From Salinivirgaceae bacterium (GTDB lineage Bacteria; Bacteroidota; Bacteroidia; Bacteroidales; SZUA-534): a DNA stretch of 64,000 nucleotides. Position 1 is the stretch's first letter; each line of letters starts with the position of its first letter. A program made the translations under genes and the position numbers. A model generated the notes under the pieces. The model was not told where the DNA came from and did no database searches. It saw only the letters and a program-made list of their open reading frames with translations. The DNA is taken from positions 1 to 64,000 of the forward strand of contig JAGCNL010000028.1 in assembly GCA_017645945.1 (NCBI GenBank), given 5' to 3'. Positions 7,749 to 16,139 of the stretch are shown here, one piece after another.

Positions 7749-9983
7749 TCATTTTTCGAGCCGCGGTTCAATTTTGTCGTCAAGCATATCGCGTGTTACG
7801 TGCGACATTCCCTTAATCTTCGACAAATCTTTGATTATCTGCGTAAGGAATTCATTATTATGCACATACACATCGATGGTGCCCTCGAAAATACCATCGT
7901 GGCAGTCGATGTTTATCGCTCTCAAGTTGACGTCCAACTGATTGGTGATGGTTTTTGTCACCTTGTTGATGGCGTCGGAATTGTAAACGCCCTTGATTTT
8001 GATGCGTCCCAGGTAGGCCATCATCTTGTGCGACGTCCACTCAACCTTCACCACGTTGGCGCTGTCGCTCGAACTTAGTTTGATGGCGTAGGGGCACGAC
8101 GTGCTGTGGATTATCAGTTCGTCGTCGGCAATGCGGTAACCAATCACGTCGTCACCTGGAATCGGGTGGCAGCACGACGCAATCTGGTAGCCTTGCGTGT
8201 TGTCGTCAACCACCAGCGGCTTCGATTTGTCGAACTTCTGAGTGGCGTCAATTTTCGTTTTCGACCGCGATATTCCCCAGAATTTCACCCACTTGCTGAG
8301 CGAACGCTTCTCCATGATGTTTTTAAACTCATCGACGGTGATTTTCTGCGCACCGAGTTTGAAGTAGAGTTCGTCTTTATTGCGAGTTTGGAAATGATTG
8401 TATAATTTTCTGAAAATGTTCGAGTTGATTTGCATCTTGGTCTGCTCGAGCAGCCACTCAAGGTGCAGTTTTCCTTCGGTCGAAACATTTCGGCGCTGGT
8501 CTTTGAAGAAACTCTTGATTGTATTGCGAGCCTTTGCCGTTGTAACATAGTCAATCCACTCAGGTTCAGGCTGTTGCTTCTCCGATGTCAGAATTTCAAT
8601 CTGGTCGCCGGCGTTCAGCTCCTGATTGAGCGATACCAGTTTATGGTTCACCTTAGCACCATAAGCGTGATAGCCCACTTGCGAGTGGATTTCGAAGGCG
8701 AAGTCGAGAACCGTTGATTTAGCTGGCAGCGTAACTGACTCACCTTTAGGCGTGAACACGGTGATTTCCGATGCAAAAAGGTTCAGTTTGAACTCGTCGA
8801 GGAAGTCATAGGCATCGTTTTTGGGGTCCTCAAGCATCTTGCGAATCTCAAAAATCCATCTGTCAAGTTCATTTTCAGTGGTGGTATTCTCCTTGTACTT
8901 CCAGTGAGCGGCGTATCCGTGTTCGGCAATATCGTTCATTCGGCGCGACCGTATCTGCACCTCAACCCATTGTCCGCCCGGGCCCATCACGGTTGTGTGC
9001 AGCGCCTCATAGCCGTTCGATTTCGGCTGGCTAATCCAGTCACGGATGCGGTCCGGACGCGGAGTGTAGAGGTCGGTGATGATTGAGTAGATGGCCCAGC
9101 ATTGCGTCTTTTCAGGAATGTTCGGGTCGGGGTCGAAGATGATGCGGATGGCGAACAGGTCGTAAATCTCCTCGAGTGGCACCTTTTTCGTCTCCATCTT
9201 GTGCCAGATTGAGTAAATCGATTTCGGGCGACCCGTAATCTCGTAGGTGTATTTTTCGGCGTTCAGCCTTGCTGTGATGGGCAGCGAGAATCTGTTGATG
9301 TAGGTAAATCTCTTCTGCTCACTCGCTTTTATGAAGCTTGAAATGCGCTGATACTCAAATGGATGGTGGTATTTTAAACACAAATCCTCAAGTTCGGTTT
9401 TGATTGAGTACAAACCCAGACGGTGAGCCAGCGGCGCGTAGATGAACAAAGTCTCACTGGCAATTTTCAACTGTTTGTTGGGTGGCATGCTGTCGAGTGT
9501 GCGCATATTGTGCAGACGGTCGGCCAACTTGATGAAAATTACCCGCAAATCGTCGGCCATCGTCATGATTATCTTCTTGAAATTCTCTGCCTGAAGGTTT
9601 GTCTGCCCGTCGAAAACGCCCGCAATTTTGGTTAGGCCGTCAACAATGTTGGCAATCTTGTCGCCAAACTGCAGACGGATGTCCTCAATTGTGAAATCAG
9701 TATCCTCAACCACATCGTGTAGCAGTGCCGAAACTATTGATTTAGTGCCCAGTCCAATTTCTGTTGTGGCGATTTTGGCCACGGCAATCGGGTGCAGAAT
9801 GTACGGCTCACCTGATTTGCGGCGCATATTGGCGTGTGCGCCATTGGCCAGATTGAAAGCTTTGGTAATCAAAGCCTTGTCCTCTTCGCTCTGCGACATC
9901 CGCGCCGACTGCAGCAGGTCCTGAAAGTGGTCTTGTATGAGTTGCTTTTCCTCGTCAGTAAATTCTGAATTATTAGTATTCAT
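7749..9983 (-). CDS. rel: Bifunctional (p)ppGpp synthetase/hydrolase (Rel/SpoT)
   Basis: 744 residues with the complete RSH order. The HD hydrolase domain covers about 40-190 (HPIAVAKIAT, LLHDVVEDTDFTIEDI, KLADRLHNMRTL). The synthetase domain covers about 240-370 (RIRDWISQPKSNGYEALHTTV, EVQIRSRRMNDIAEHGYAAHW). A TGS domain lies near 400-460, a zinc-finger/helical region with SCCHPIPGD follows, and a C-terminal ACT domain spans about 670-744. Both the HD pair and the synthetase residues are intact, so it should make and destroy the stringent alarmone in response to uncharged tRNA at the ribosome. Upstream of miaB on the same strand. Confidence 0.95.
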   Translation of the reverse strand: MNTNNSEFTDEEKQLIQDHFQDLLQSARMSQSEEDKALITKAFNLANGAHANMRRKSGEPYILHPIAVAKIATTEIGLGTKSIVSALLHDVVEDTDFTIEDIRLQFGDKIANIVDGLTKIAGVFDGQTNLQAENFKKIIMTMADDLRVIFIKLADRLHNMRTLDSMPPNKQLKIASETLFIYAPLAHRLGLYSIKTELEDLCLKYHHPFEYQRISSFIKASEQKRFTYINRFSLPITARLNAEKYTYEITGRPKSIYSIWHKMETKKVPLEEIYDLFAIRIIFDPDPNIPEKTQCWAIYSIITDLYTPRPDRIRDWISQPKSNGYEALHTTVMGPGGQWVEVQIRSRRMNDIAEHGYAAHWKYKENTTTENELDRWIFEIRKMLEDPKNDAYDFLDEFKLNLFASEITVFTPKGESVTLPAKSTVLDFAFEIHSQVGYHAYGAKVNHKLVSLNQELNAGDQIEILTSEKQQPEPEWIDYVTTAKARNTIKSFFKDQRRNVSTEGKLHLEWLLEQTKMQINSNIFRKLYNHFQTRNKDELYFKLGAQKITVDEFKNIMEKRSLSKWVKFWGISRSKTKIDATQKFDKSKPLVVDDNTQGYQIASCCHPIPGDDVIGYRIADDELIIHSTSCPYAIKLSSSDSANVVKVEWTSHKMMAYLGRIKIKGVYNSDAINKVTKTITNQLDVNLRAINIDCHDGIFEGTIDVYVHNNEFLTQIIKDLSKIKGMSHVTRDMLDDKIEPRLEK

Positions 9984-10069
9984 CGCAATTCAATTTCTTG
10001 AATATAAATTTAGTTTTTTTGTCGAAATGGCAAGCAATATGATTGTGATTTTATGCCATACCATTCCCG

Positions 10070-10741
10070 TCAGCCATGGAACGTCCATGGAATTTGTTTT
10101 TTGGGGAACATATACAGATAGGCACCCCGTTTTGAGCTCGAATTGTCCTTGTCGGCTGTCTGGATGAGGATTTTCAGCCCTGCCACTTTCTTGCGGAAGT
10201 TGCTTTGGTCGAAACTTCGTTGGAAAATGGCATTATACAGATTGTTCAATTGCGTGAAAGTGAACCGTTTAGGCAGAAGGTCTTGTCCAATCAGCTCACA
10301 ACTTGCCTTGTGTTGCAGACGGCTCAGTGCGCACGTTATCATGTCGTTGTGGTCGAAAACCACTTTGGGCAGATTGTTAATCGGCCACCATTTGCCATTG
10401 TGCGTTTCAGTCAGTTCGCTGTTGTGTCGTCTGTCGCTTGGAATCAAGGCGTAAAAAGCCATGCTTATGACGCGGTCGTCCGGCTCGCGGTCAGGCTTTG
10501 AGAACCCCTGAACCTGCTCTAGAAAAATGTCGCTCAAACCAACCGTTTGCATCAATACGCGGCGTGCGGCATCTTCAAATGATTCGGCCTCATCAACAAA
10601 GCCTCCCATCAGCGACCAGTCGCCTTTGTGCGGCTCAATGTTGCGCGGGTAGAGCAGCACTTTCAGTTGGTCTTCGTCGTAGGTGAATATTACGCAGTCC
10701 ACTGCAATGTGGAATTTCGGATAGTTGTTGTATATAGTCAT
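10070..10741 (-). CDS. NUDIX-domain transcriptional regulator (NrtR/AraR type)
   Basis: 223 residues. An N-terminal NUDIX domain (about 10-140) is followed by a winged-helix DNA-binding domain (about 150-223, beginning LLPKRFTFTQLNNLYNAIF and containing NFRKKVAGL and SSKRGAYLYMF). The NUDIX box at 47-69 is degenerate: the catalytic REUxEE is RVLMQT here, so Glu62, Glu65 and Glu66 equivalents are V, Q and T and hydrolase activity should be lost. This is the pattern of sugar-sensing NUDIX regulators of Bacteroidota. The characterised example is AraR of Bacteroides, which controls L-arabinose genes; an arabinose operon lies 45 kb downstream in this window. NrtR (NAD regulation) or a xylose-type paralog are alternatives. 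It has its own promoter with a palindrome. Confidence 0.82.
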   Translation of the reverse strand: MTIYNNYPKFHIAVDCVIFTYDEDQLKVLLYPRNIEPHKGDWSLMGGFVDEAESFEDAARRVLMQTVGLSDIFLEQVQGFSKPDREPDDRVISMAFYALIPSDRRHNSELTETHNGKWWPINNLPKVVFDHNDMITCALSRLQHKASCELIGQDLLPKRFTFTQLNNLYNAIFQRSFDQSNFRKKVAGLKILIQTADKDNSSSKRGAYLYMFPKKQIPWTFHG

Positions 10742-10761
10742 CGATGATAAATCTTGCTTTG

Positions 10762-10790
10762 CAAATATAGATGTTTGGCGAAATGTTTCG
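10762..10790 (-). promoter_or_regulatory. Promoter and palindrome of the NUDIX regulator gene
   Basis: The minus strand reads TATATTTG (complement of 10762-10769), a perfect -7 element 20 nt before the start codon. Ten nt upstream is the inverted repeat CGAAATGTTTCG (10779-10790; arms CGAAA/TTTCG around TG). It lies between the -33 and -7 regions and could be an autoregulatory operator. Confidence 0.55.
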
Positions 10791-10894
10791 TGATTATGCT
10801 AAGAATTTCGTCCGATGACTGAAAAAACATGTTTTTTTAACGAAAAAAGAGTGAAAAAAACGTGCAAAAAGTATGTGTTTTTGAAATATAGGAC

Positions 10895-10902
10895 TACTTT
10901 TG
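10895..10902 (+). promoter_or_regulatory. -7 element before the sensor/phosphatase gene
   Basis: TACTTTTG, an exact match to TAnnTTTG, 26 nt before the ATG at 10928. No ideal -33 TTTG is found at 19-21 nt. Confidence 0.6.
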
Positions 10903-10927
10903 CAGATTAAGAGAAAAAGGGAGTTTT

Positions 10928-13900
10928 ATGAAGAAAATTTCAATATTACTGATGTTTGCGTTTTTGCTCGGGTTAACCGTCAATGCGCAGACAAAAAATC
11001 AATTTATAAACCAATATGGTTTGCCGTTTATAACCACCTATTCAAACAAAGTGTATGGCGGCCATGCGCAAAATAACGGCATAGTTCAGGACAAGCGCGG
11101 CTTCCTCTATTTCGCCAATCAGGAGGGTGTGCTTGAGTATGATGGTGCACGGTGGAATTTAATACGTAAAACTTATATACAATCATTATCAGTCGATACA
11201 AATAATATTGTGCATGTCGGCATTTACGACGGAACATTCGGTTATCTTAAACCCAACGAAGTTGGCGAATTGGAGTATGTGTCGCTTTCTGACAAACTCG
11301 ATTCGATTACATTTGACTCCCCCATTTACAACACTTACAGTTATAACGACAAAACATACTACTGTTCAACAAATTATATTGTTGAGGCAGTTGGCGATAG
11401 CATAACATACGTGGCAAAAATGCCTGATGGATCTTTCCTCTCTTATGGAAAAGGTGATTCAATTCTGATTGGGCGGGAAAATAGAGATTTTAAGATGCAG
11501 GTCTATCATAATCATAAGTTTACCGATTTGGTTTCCGAAGTCTCTGGCGGTGTTTTTGGTGTGGCTGAGTATGATGGGGACAAATATTTGGCGGTGTCAT
11601 ATAGAAAAGATGGTTTGATTGTCTTTGGAACGGTTAGCAGTTACCTGAATCGTAATGAACATGTGTTCTATGAAAGATTACTTTCTGACAGTTGTACTAC
11701 ACCCTACAACTTGGTACGTGCAGGCGATTATTATGCATTGTCGTCAGTGCAGGCAGAAACCTATACGTTGACAATGTTCGATAAGAATTTTGATCCTTTG
11801 TTTGTACTCAACAAATCGATGGGCTTTCCGTCATTCAATGCAGTCGCCAGTCTTAATGCCAGTGATATGCTTTGGACAGCAACCACTGATGGAATTGCAA
11901 AAACAGAGTGGGCGAGCGCAATTCGTATCTTCAAATGTGAAAATACGGGTTTAGGTACAGTACAAGACATGATTGAGTACAATGGAATCCTCTTTCTTGC
12001 AACGTCTGAAGGTTTGTTTGAAAGGCATTTCATGTGGGATGACATGGCAAGTTTTTTGAAAGTGATACCTTTTTCTGTCAACACTACAATTGAATATAAA
12101 GTACCCAAAAGCAATCGCAAGTTGCTGCTTGCTGGAACGGCATATGACCTTAGAATTGTGGGTATTGATGATGTCGTGGAAGAGAAAATCAGCGGACTTC
12201 AGGATTTGGAGTATGTGAGAATTCTTCAGCTCAATAAGCATCCCGAGCAGTTGATGGCTTGCCTTGGTGGAGGAAAAGGTGTACAGATATTGGAGTACAG
12301 GCCGCGTGGTGCATGGGAAGAAATTGCAAGATTTGAAGAAATGCAAGGTACATCAATTTGTGAGGATGCGAACAGCAACATTTGGATTGGAACCTGGAGC
12401 GGAAGCGTTTACCGCATGACCGATGGTGATACGCAGCACTTCACTCAATATGATGATAACGACGGTCTGCCTGCAGTTGGTATGATTACAGTAGGAATTG
12501 TCAACGGAAAAGCTTTGTTCTTTACGGAGTGTGGCGTTTACGAGTTTAACGAGGGCACATCAAGATTTGAACTGAGCTATGAATTAGGCTCAATTAGCAG
12601 CGATACAACTCATGCTATCAGTAGGATAAATCCTTTCCGTGGAGGTTATGCCATAGCAAATCTTAACGATGAGAAAGGTGAAAACTGGGTGTCGGTTGTT
12701 TACAAAAATGCTGATGGTGAGTATGAAGTGTCTGATGACGCTGCCCGTGCTCTTAAGAAGATTCCTAATGAATCGTTTTATTCGATGTATGTCGACAGCG
12801 ATACCAATCTGTGGTTTAGTACGAATGATGTGCTCTATTGCTATAACCCGAATTTTATCGGAACCGATGAACCATATTATCGTAAATCGTTCGACAGCCA
12901 CATTCGCAAAGTGGTGGCCAACGATTCGATTACGATTTTTGGTGGTGCCTTCACATCGCCTGATGGCAAGTCGATAATCAAGAAACAAATCCGCGACAAC
13001 GAGCATAAAGTGGTTATCCCATACAAAAATAACTCGCTGACGTTCGCCTATAGCGCAACTTTCTTCGATGAAGAAAATAAAACCGAATATTCGACAATGC
13101 TTGAAGGCGATGACAAAACTTGGTCGAAATGGAAAACCAGCACCGAGTATTCACGTCGAGGATTGAGCGAGGGAAAATATGTCTTCAAAGTGAAGGCACG
13201 TAATATATATGGTGTGGAAAGTCCGGTTGCTGAATACGCGTTCATCATCAGGCCGCCTTTCTACCGTTCTATTGTGGCTTACATCTTCTATATAGCTTTG
13301 CTCGTGGCTTTGGTTTATGGAATTGTGAAATGGAACACTCGCCGACTCATTGAGGAGAAGAAAAAACTGGAGCAGAAAATTGCCGAAGCAACTGAAGAAA
13401 TCCGAGGACAGAATGTCCAACTCGAGCAACAGAAAGACGAGATTGAGAAGCAGAAAGACGAGATTCAGTCGAGTATCAACTACGCACGCCGTATCCAGCG
13501 TGCTCTGCTGACACCTGATGAGATAATCGATAAGATTTTCCCAGACCATTTCTTGCTCTACAAGCCGCGTAACGTGGTAAGTGGTGACTACTATTGGTTT
13601 GGTCAGTTTGGCGATTACAAGGTGAGCATTGTGGCCGATTGTACAGGGCACGGCGTACCTGGCGGCTTTATGAGTATGTTGGGTATGACAAACCTTAACT
13701 ATATTGTCGGTCAAGAACTTAGACCAGATGAGATTCTGAACAAGTTGCGTAATGCCATCATCACCAGCTTGCGTCAGAAGGACGATACCCCAGCTCCAAC
13801 TGGTGACGAAAAAGCTGACCGCCGGGCTGCCTTTGCCGCTTCAGTCGAGAAGAAGGACCGCAGCCAGGATGGTATGGATGTGGCTATGTATGTCTTGAAC

Positions 13901-14272
13901 GAGAAGGAAATGACACTGTCGTTTGCAGGTGCAAACAACCCGCTTGTTCTCATCCGTGACGGAGAGGTTGAAGTGGTGAAAGCAAGCAAGATGCCTGTTG
14001 GTATCTACGCAAAACTCGACCCGTTTGAGCGCGTTGATATGGAAATTAAGAAGGGCGACTGCCTCTACACCTTCTCTGATGGCTTCCAAGACCAGTTCGG
14101 CTACGAATCAGGTAAGAAGTTCATGAGCAAGCATTTGCGTGAGGTTCTGCTCGAAATTCACCAGAAACCGATGGCCGAGCAGAAAGAGATTTTGAACAAG
14201 ATTTACGAGGATTGGCGAGGACCAGCCGACCATCAAACCGATGATGTTGTGCTGATGGGTGTAAGAATCTAA
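10928..14272 (+). CDS. Periplasmic two-component-type sensor with PP2C (SpoIIE) phosphatase output
   Basis: 1114 residues. A Sec signal peptide (MKKISILLMFAFLLGLTVNA) is followed by about 650 residues of repeated Reg_prop-like beta-propeller blades (e.g. VQDKRGFLYFANQEGVLEYD, CEDANSNIWIGTWSGSVYR). A Y_Y_Y domain covers about 695-765. One transmembrane helix lies at about 780-802, followed by a highly charged coiled coil (about 805-850, with the KDEIEKQKDEIQSS repeat). The cytoplasmic SpoIIE/PP2C phosphatase domain runs from about 855 to 1114 with VSGDYYWF, VADCTGHGVPGGFMSMLG and the late TDDVVLMGVRI. The Asp residues of GDYYW and ADCTGHG are the expected metal ligands. The output is therefore dephosphorylation of a partner, probably an anti-sigma antagonist, rather than a histidine kinase. 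No partner lies beside it. Single-gene unit. Confidence 0.88.
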   Translation: MKKISILLMFAFLLGLTVNAQTKNQFINQYGLPFITTYSNKVYGGHAQNNGIVQDKRGFLYFANQEGVLEYDGARWNLIRKTYIQSLSVDTNNIVHVGIYDGTFGYLKPNEVGELEYVSLSDKLDSITFDSPIYNTYSYNDKTYYCSTNYIVEAVGDSITYVAKMPDGSFLSYGKGDSILIGRENRDFKMQVYHNHKFTDLVSEVSGGVFGVAEYDGDKYLAVSYRKDGLIVFGTVSSYLNRNEHVFYERLLSDSCTTPYNLVRAGDYYALSSVQAETYTLTMFDKNFDPLFVLNKSMGFPSFNAVASLNASDMLWTATTDGIAKTEWASAIRIFKCENTGLGTVQDMIEYNGILFLATSEGLFERHFMWDDMASFLKVIPFSVNTTIEYKVPKSNRKLLLAGTAYDLRIVGIDDVVEEKISGLQDLEYVRILQLNKHPEQLMACLGGGKGVQILEYRPRGAWEEIARFEEMQGTSICEDANSNIWIGTWSGSVYRMTDGDTQHFTQYDDNDGLPAVGMITVGIVNGKALFFTECGVYEFNEGTSRFELSYELGSISSDTTHAISRINPFRGGYAIANLNDEKGENWVSVVYKNADGEYEVSDDAARALKKIPNESFYSMYVDSDTNLWFSTNDVLYCYNPNFIGTDEPYYRKSFDSHIRKVVANDSITIFGGAFTSPDGKSIIKKQIRDNEHKVVIPYKNNSLTFAYSATFFDEENKTEYSTMLEGDDKTWSKWKTSTEYSRRGLSEGKYVFKVKARNIYGVESPVAEYAFIIRPPFYRSIVAYIFYIALLVALVYGIVKWNTRRLIEEKKKLEQKIAEATEEIRGQNVQLEQQKDEIEKQKDEIQSSINYARRIQRALLTPDEIIDKIFPDHFLLYKPRNVVSGDYYWFGQFGDYKVSIVADCTGHGVPGGFMSMLGMTNLNYIVGQELRPDEILNKLRNAIITSLRQKDDTPAPTGDEKADRRAAFAASVEKKDRSQDGMDVAMYVLNEKEMTLSFAGANNPLVLIRDGEVEVVKASKMPVGIYAKLDPFERVDMEIKKGDCLYTFSDGFQDQFGYESGKKFMSKHLREVLLEIHQKPMAEQKEILNKIYEDWRGPADHQTDDVVLMGVRI

Positions 14273-14298
14273 GTCTAATGCCGACTTCATATTTAACA

Positions 14299-14341
14299 GA
14301 ACGGACCCAGCTCATCAATGAGCAGAGTTCGTTCTTTTTTT
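14299..14341 (+). terminator. Rho-independent terminator of the sensor/phosphatase gene
   Basis: A long hairpin with outer arms GAACGGAC/GTTCGTTC and inner arms GCTCAT/ATGAGC around a CA loop, followed by a run of seven T. Confidence 0.85.
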
Positions 14342-14518
14342 GGGGTCTTTTTGCTAATTGTCTAACTTTCTTTTGCTTATTAAAGCCATGACGTTTTTGG
14401 CCCTTTTTACCTCGAATAATTCACAATTCTCTTATGTACCAAATCAGTCAGTTTGTCAAATAAAACTAACTATTAGCCGCTGCTTGCGTACATTTGCCGT
14501 GTATAAAATTTGAATAAG

Positions 14519-14668
14519 ATGATAGTTCGATTGGCATTGATTTTTCTGGCGTTTTTTGATTTTTCTTGCACTGTTTACAGCAAATCCAGAGTTTTAGTTC
14601 GCAGATTCCATCGAGGTCTTGTTCATCTGCTGGCCGAAAAATCAGCTTCCACAACTACTGCCGCCTGA
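14519..14668 (+). CDS. Possible small secreted/membrane peptide (49 aa), doubtful
   Basis: An ATG 23 nt after the -7 element at 14489-14496 opens a 49-codon frame. Its N-terminus is hydrophobic (MIVRLALIFLAFFDFSC) and the remainder basic, ending ASTTTAA. The hydrophobic start and the promoter position make it worth recording. Codon pattern and lack of a recognisable family leave it likely to be chance. No homologous family is known to me. Confidence 0.2.
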   Translation: MIVRLALIFLAFFDFSCTVYSKSRVLVRRFHRGLVHLLAEKSASTTTAA

Positions 14669-14727
14669 TTCGGCATCTTCACAAAATCCATTCTTAATAT
14701 TGGTGCGTCCAATCCGCACTAAATTGC

Positions 14728-14735
14728 TACATTTG
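14728..14735 (+). promoter_or_regulatory. -7 element before argH
   Basis: TACATTTG, an exact TAnnTTTG match, 67 nt before the argH ATG. The -33 element is not obvious. Confidence 0.5.
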
Positions 14736-14802
14736 TCAGCCGTACTTTCGGCGGCGCGGATTGTCGCGTCTATCTATTTGTCAGACAATAAAACAGATAC
14801 AA

Positions 14803-16134
14803 ATGAAACTTTGGGATAAGGGCATTGCCACAAACGAACTTGTTGAACAGTTCACCGTCGGGCTCGACCGCGAAATGGACCTGTACTTGGCGCCGTTCGA
14901 CGTGATGGGCACAATGGCGCACATCACAATGCTGCAGACCATCGGCCTGCTTGAGAAAAACGAGCTGGACACGCTGCTGGCCGAGCTCAAAAAGATTTAC
15001 GCCACGGCTGCTGCAGGAAAACTCAAGATTGAAGATGATGTTGAGGACATCCACTCGCAGGTTGAACTGATGCTCACCCGCGCTTTGGGCGATATGGGCA
15101 AGAAGGTGCACAGCGGCCGTTCGCGCAACGACCAGGTGCTTGTGGACATGAAGCTATATCTGCGCCACGAGGTTAAACAAATTTTTGACCTTGCGGCATC
15201 GCTTTTCAAGACGCTTATCGAACTGAGCAACAAGCATAAAGACGACTTGATGCCTGGTTACACTCACTTGCAGGTGGCCATGCCATCGTCGTTTGGACTA
15301 TGGTTCGGGGCTTACGCCGAATGTCTGACCGATGACCTTCGGATGCTGAGTGCGGCCTATAAGGTTATCAATCAGAATCCGTTGGGTTCGGCTGCAGGCT
15401 ACGGCTCATCATTCCCGCTGAACCGCACGCTTACAACCAAATTATTGGGATTCAGTGATTTGAACTACAATGTGGTGTGTGCGCAGATGGGTCGCGGCAA
15501 GACCGAGCAGGACTTGAGTTTCGCGATGGCAGCAATGGCGCAGACGCTGAGCCGCATGGCGATGGATATGTGTATGTACAACTCTCAAGACCTTGGTTTT
15601 GTGCATCTCCCAGACGAATTTACTACCGGTTCATCGATTATGCCGCACAAGAAAAATCCTGACGTTTGGGAACTGGTGCGCGGTAAATGCAACCGCATCA
15701 AGGCTCTTCCAACCGACATCACGCTCACCATATCGAACCTGCCGTCGGGGTATCATCGTGACTTGCAACTTCTTAAGGAACAGATAATTCCTGCCATCAA
15801 TGATTTGAAAGATTGCTTGCGCCTTGCCGAACTGATGCTGAAGAACACCGAGGTGCGCAAGGATATTATGAAAGAGCCTAAATATCAGCTGGCTTTCAGT
15901 GTTGAAGTGGTGAACAAACTAGTATTGTCTGGCGTGCCTTTCCGCGACGCCTACAAACAGGTGGCTTTCGACATTAAAGACGGTCGTTTTGTACCCGAGA
16001 CGCATTTGAATCACACCCACGAAGGCAGCATCGGCAATTTGTGTAACGACCAGATTGACCGCAAGTTCGCCGAAGTGAGCGCAACATTCGACTTTGCATC
16101 GGTTGAGGCGGCCATCAATTCGCTGGTAAAATAG
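14803..16134 (+). CDS. argH: Argininosuccinate lyase
   Basis: 443 residues from the ATG at 14803 (the frame also opens at a TTG at 14761, but MKLWDKG is the usual beginning). It belongs to the fumarase/aspartase superfamily: HSGRSRNDQ near residue 100, TPGYTHLQ-like PGYTHLQVAMPSSFG near 155, and the catalytic-serine loop TGSSIMPHKKNPDVWE near 275. It splits argininosuccinate into arginine and fumarate, the last step of arginine synthesis. It is the first gene of an operon with a type IX-secreted protein (5-nt gap) and a tRNA-dihydrouridine synthase. No other arg genes are adjacent. Confidence 0.95.
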   Translation: MKLWDKGIATNELVEQFTVGLDREMDLYLAPFDVMGTMAHITMLQTIGLLEKNELDTLLAELKKIYATAAAGKLKIEDDVEDIHSQVELMLTRALGDMGKKVHSGRSRNDQVLVDMKLYLRHEVKQIFDLAASLFKTLIELSNKHKDDLMPGYTHLQVAMPSSFGLWFGAYAECLTDDLRMLSAAYKVINQNPLGSAAGYGSSFPLNRTLTTKLLGFSDLNYNVVCAQMGRGKTEQDLSFAMAAMAQTLSRMAMDMCMYNSQDLGFVHLPDEFTTGSSIMPHKKNPDVWELVRGKCNRIKALPTDITLTISNLPSGYHRDLQLLKEQIIPAINDLKDCLRLAELMLKNTEVRKDIMKEPKYQLAFSVEVVNKLVLSGVPFRDAYKQVAFDIKDGRFVPETHLNHTHEGSIGNLCNDQIDRKFAEVSATFDFASVEAAINSLVK

Positions 16135-16139
16135 AACCG

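Larger units (their letters stand above)
14342..14802. other. Long intergenic region before argH
   Basis: About 460 nt, AT-rich. It contains two perfect -7 elements TACATTTG, at 14489-14496 and at 14728-14735. The second is well placed to drive argH. The first would transcribe a 49-codon reading frame (14519-14668) and/or give argH a long leader. No obvious riboswitch fold or arginine-rich leader peptide was recognised. Confidence 0.5.
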
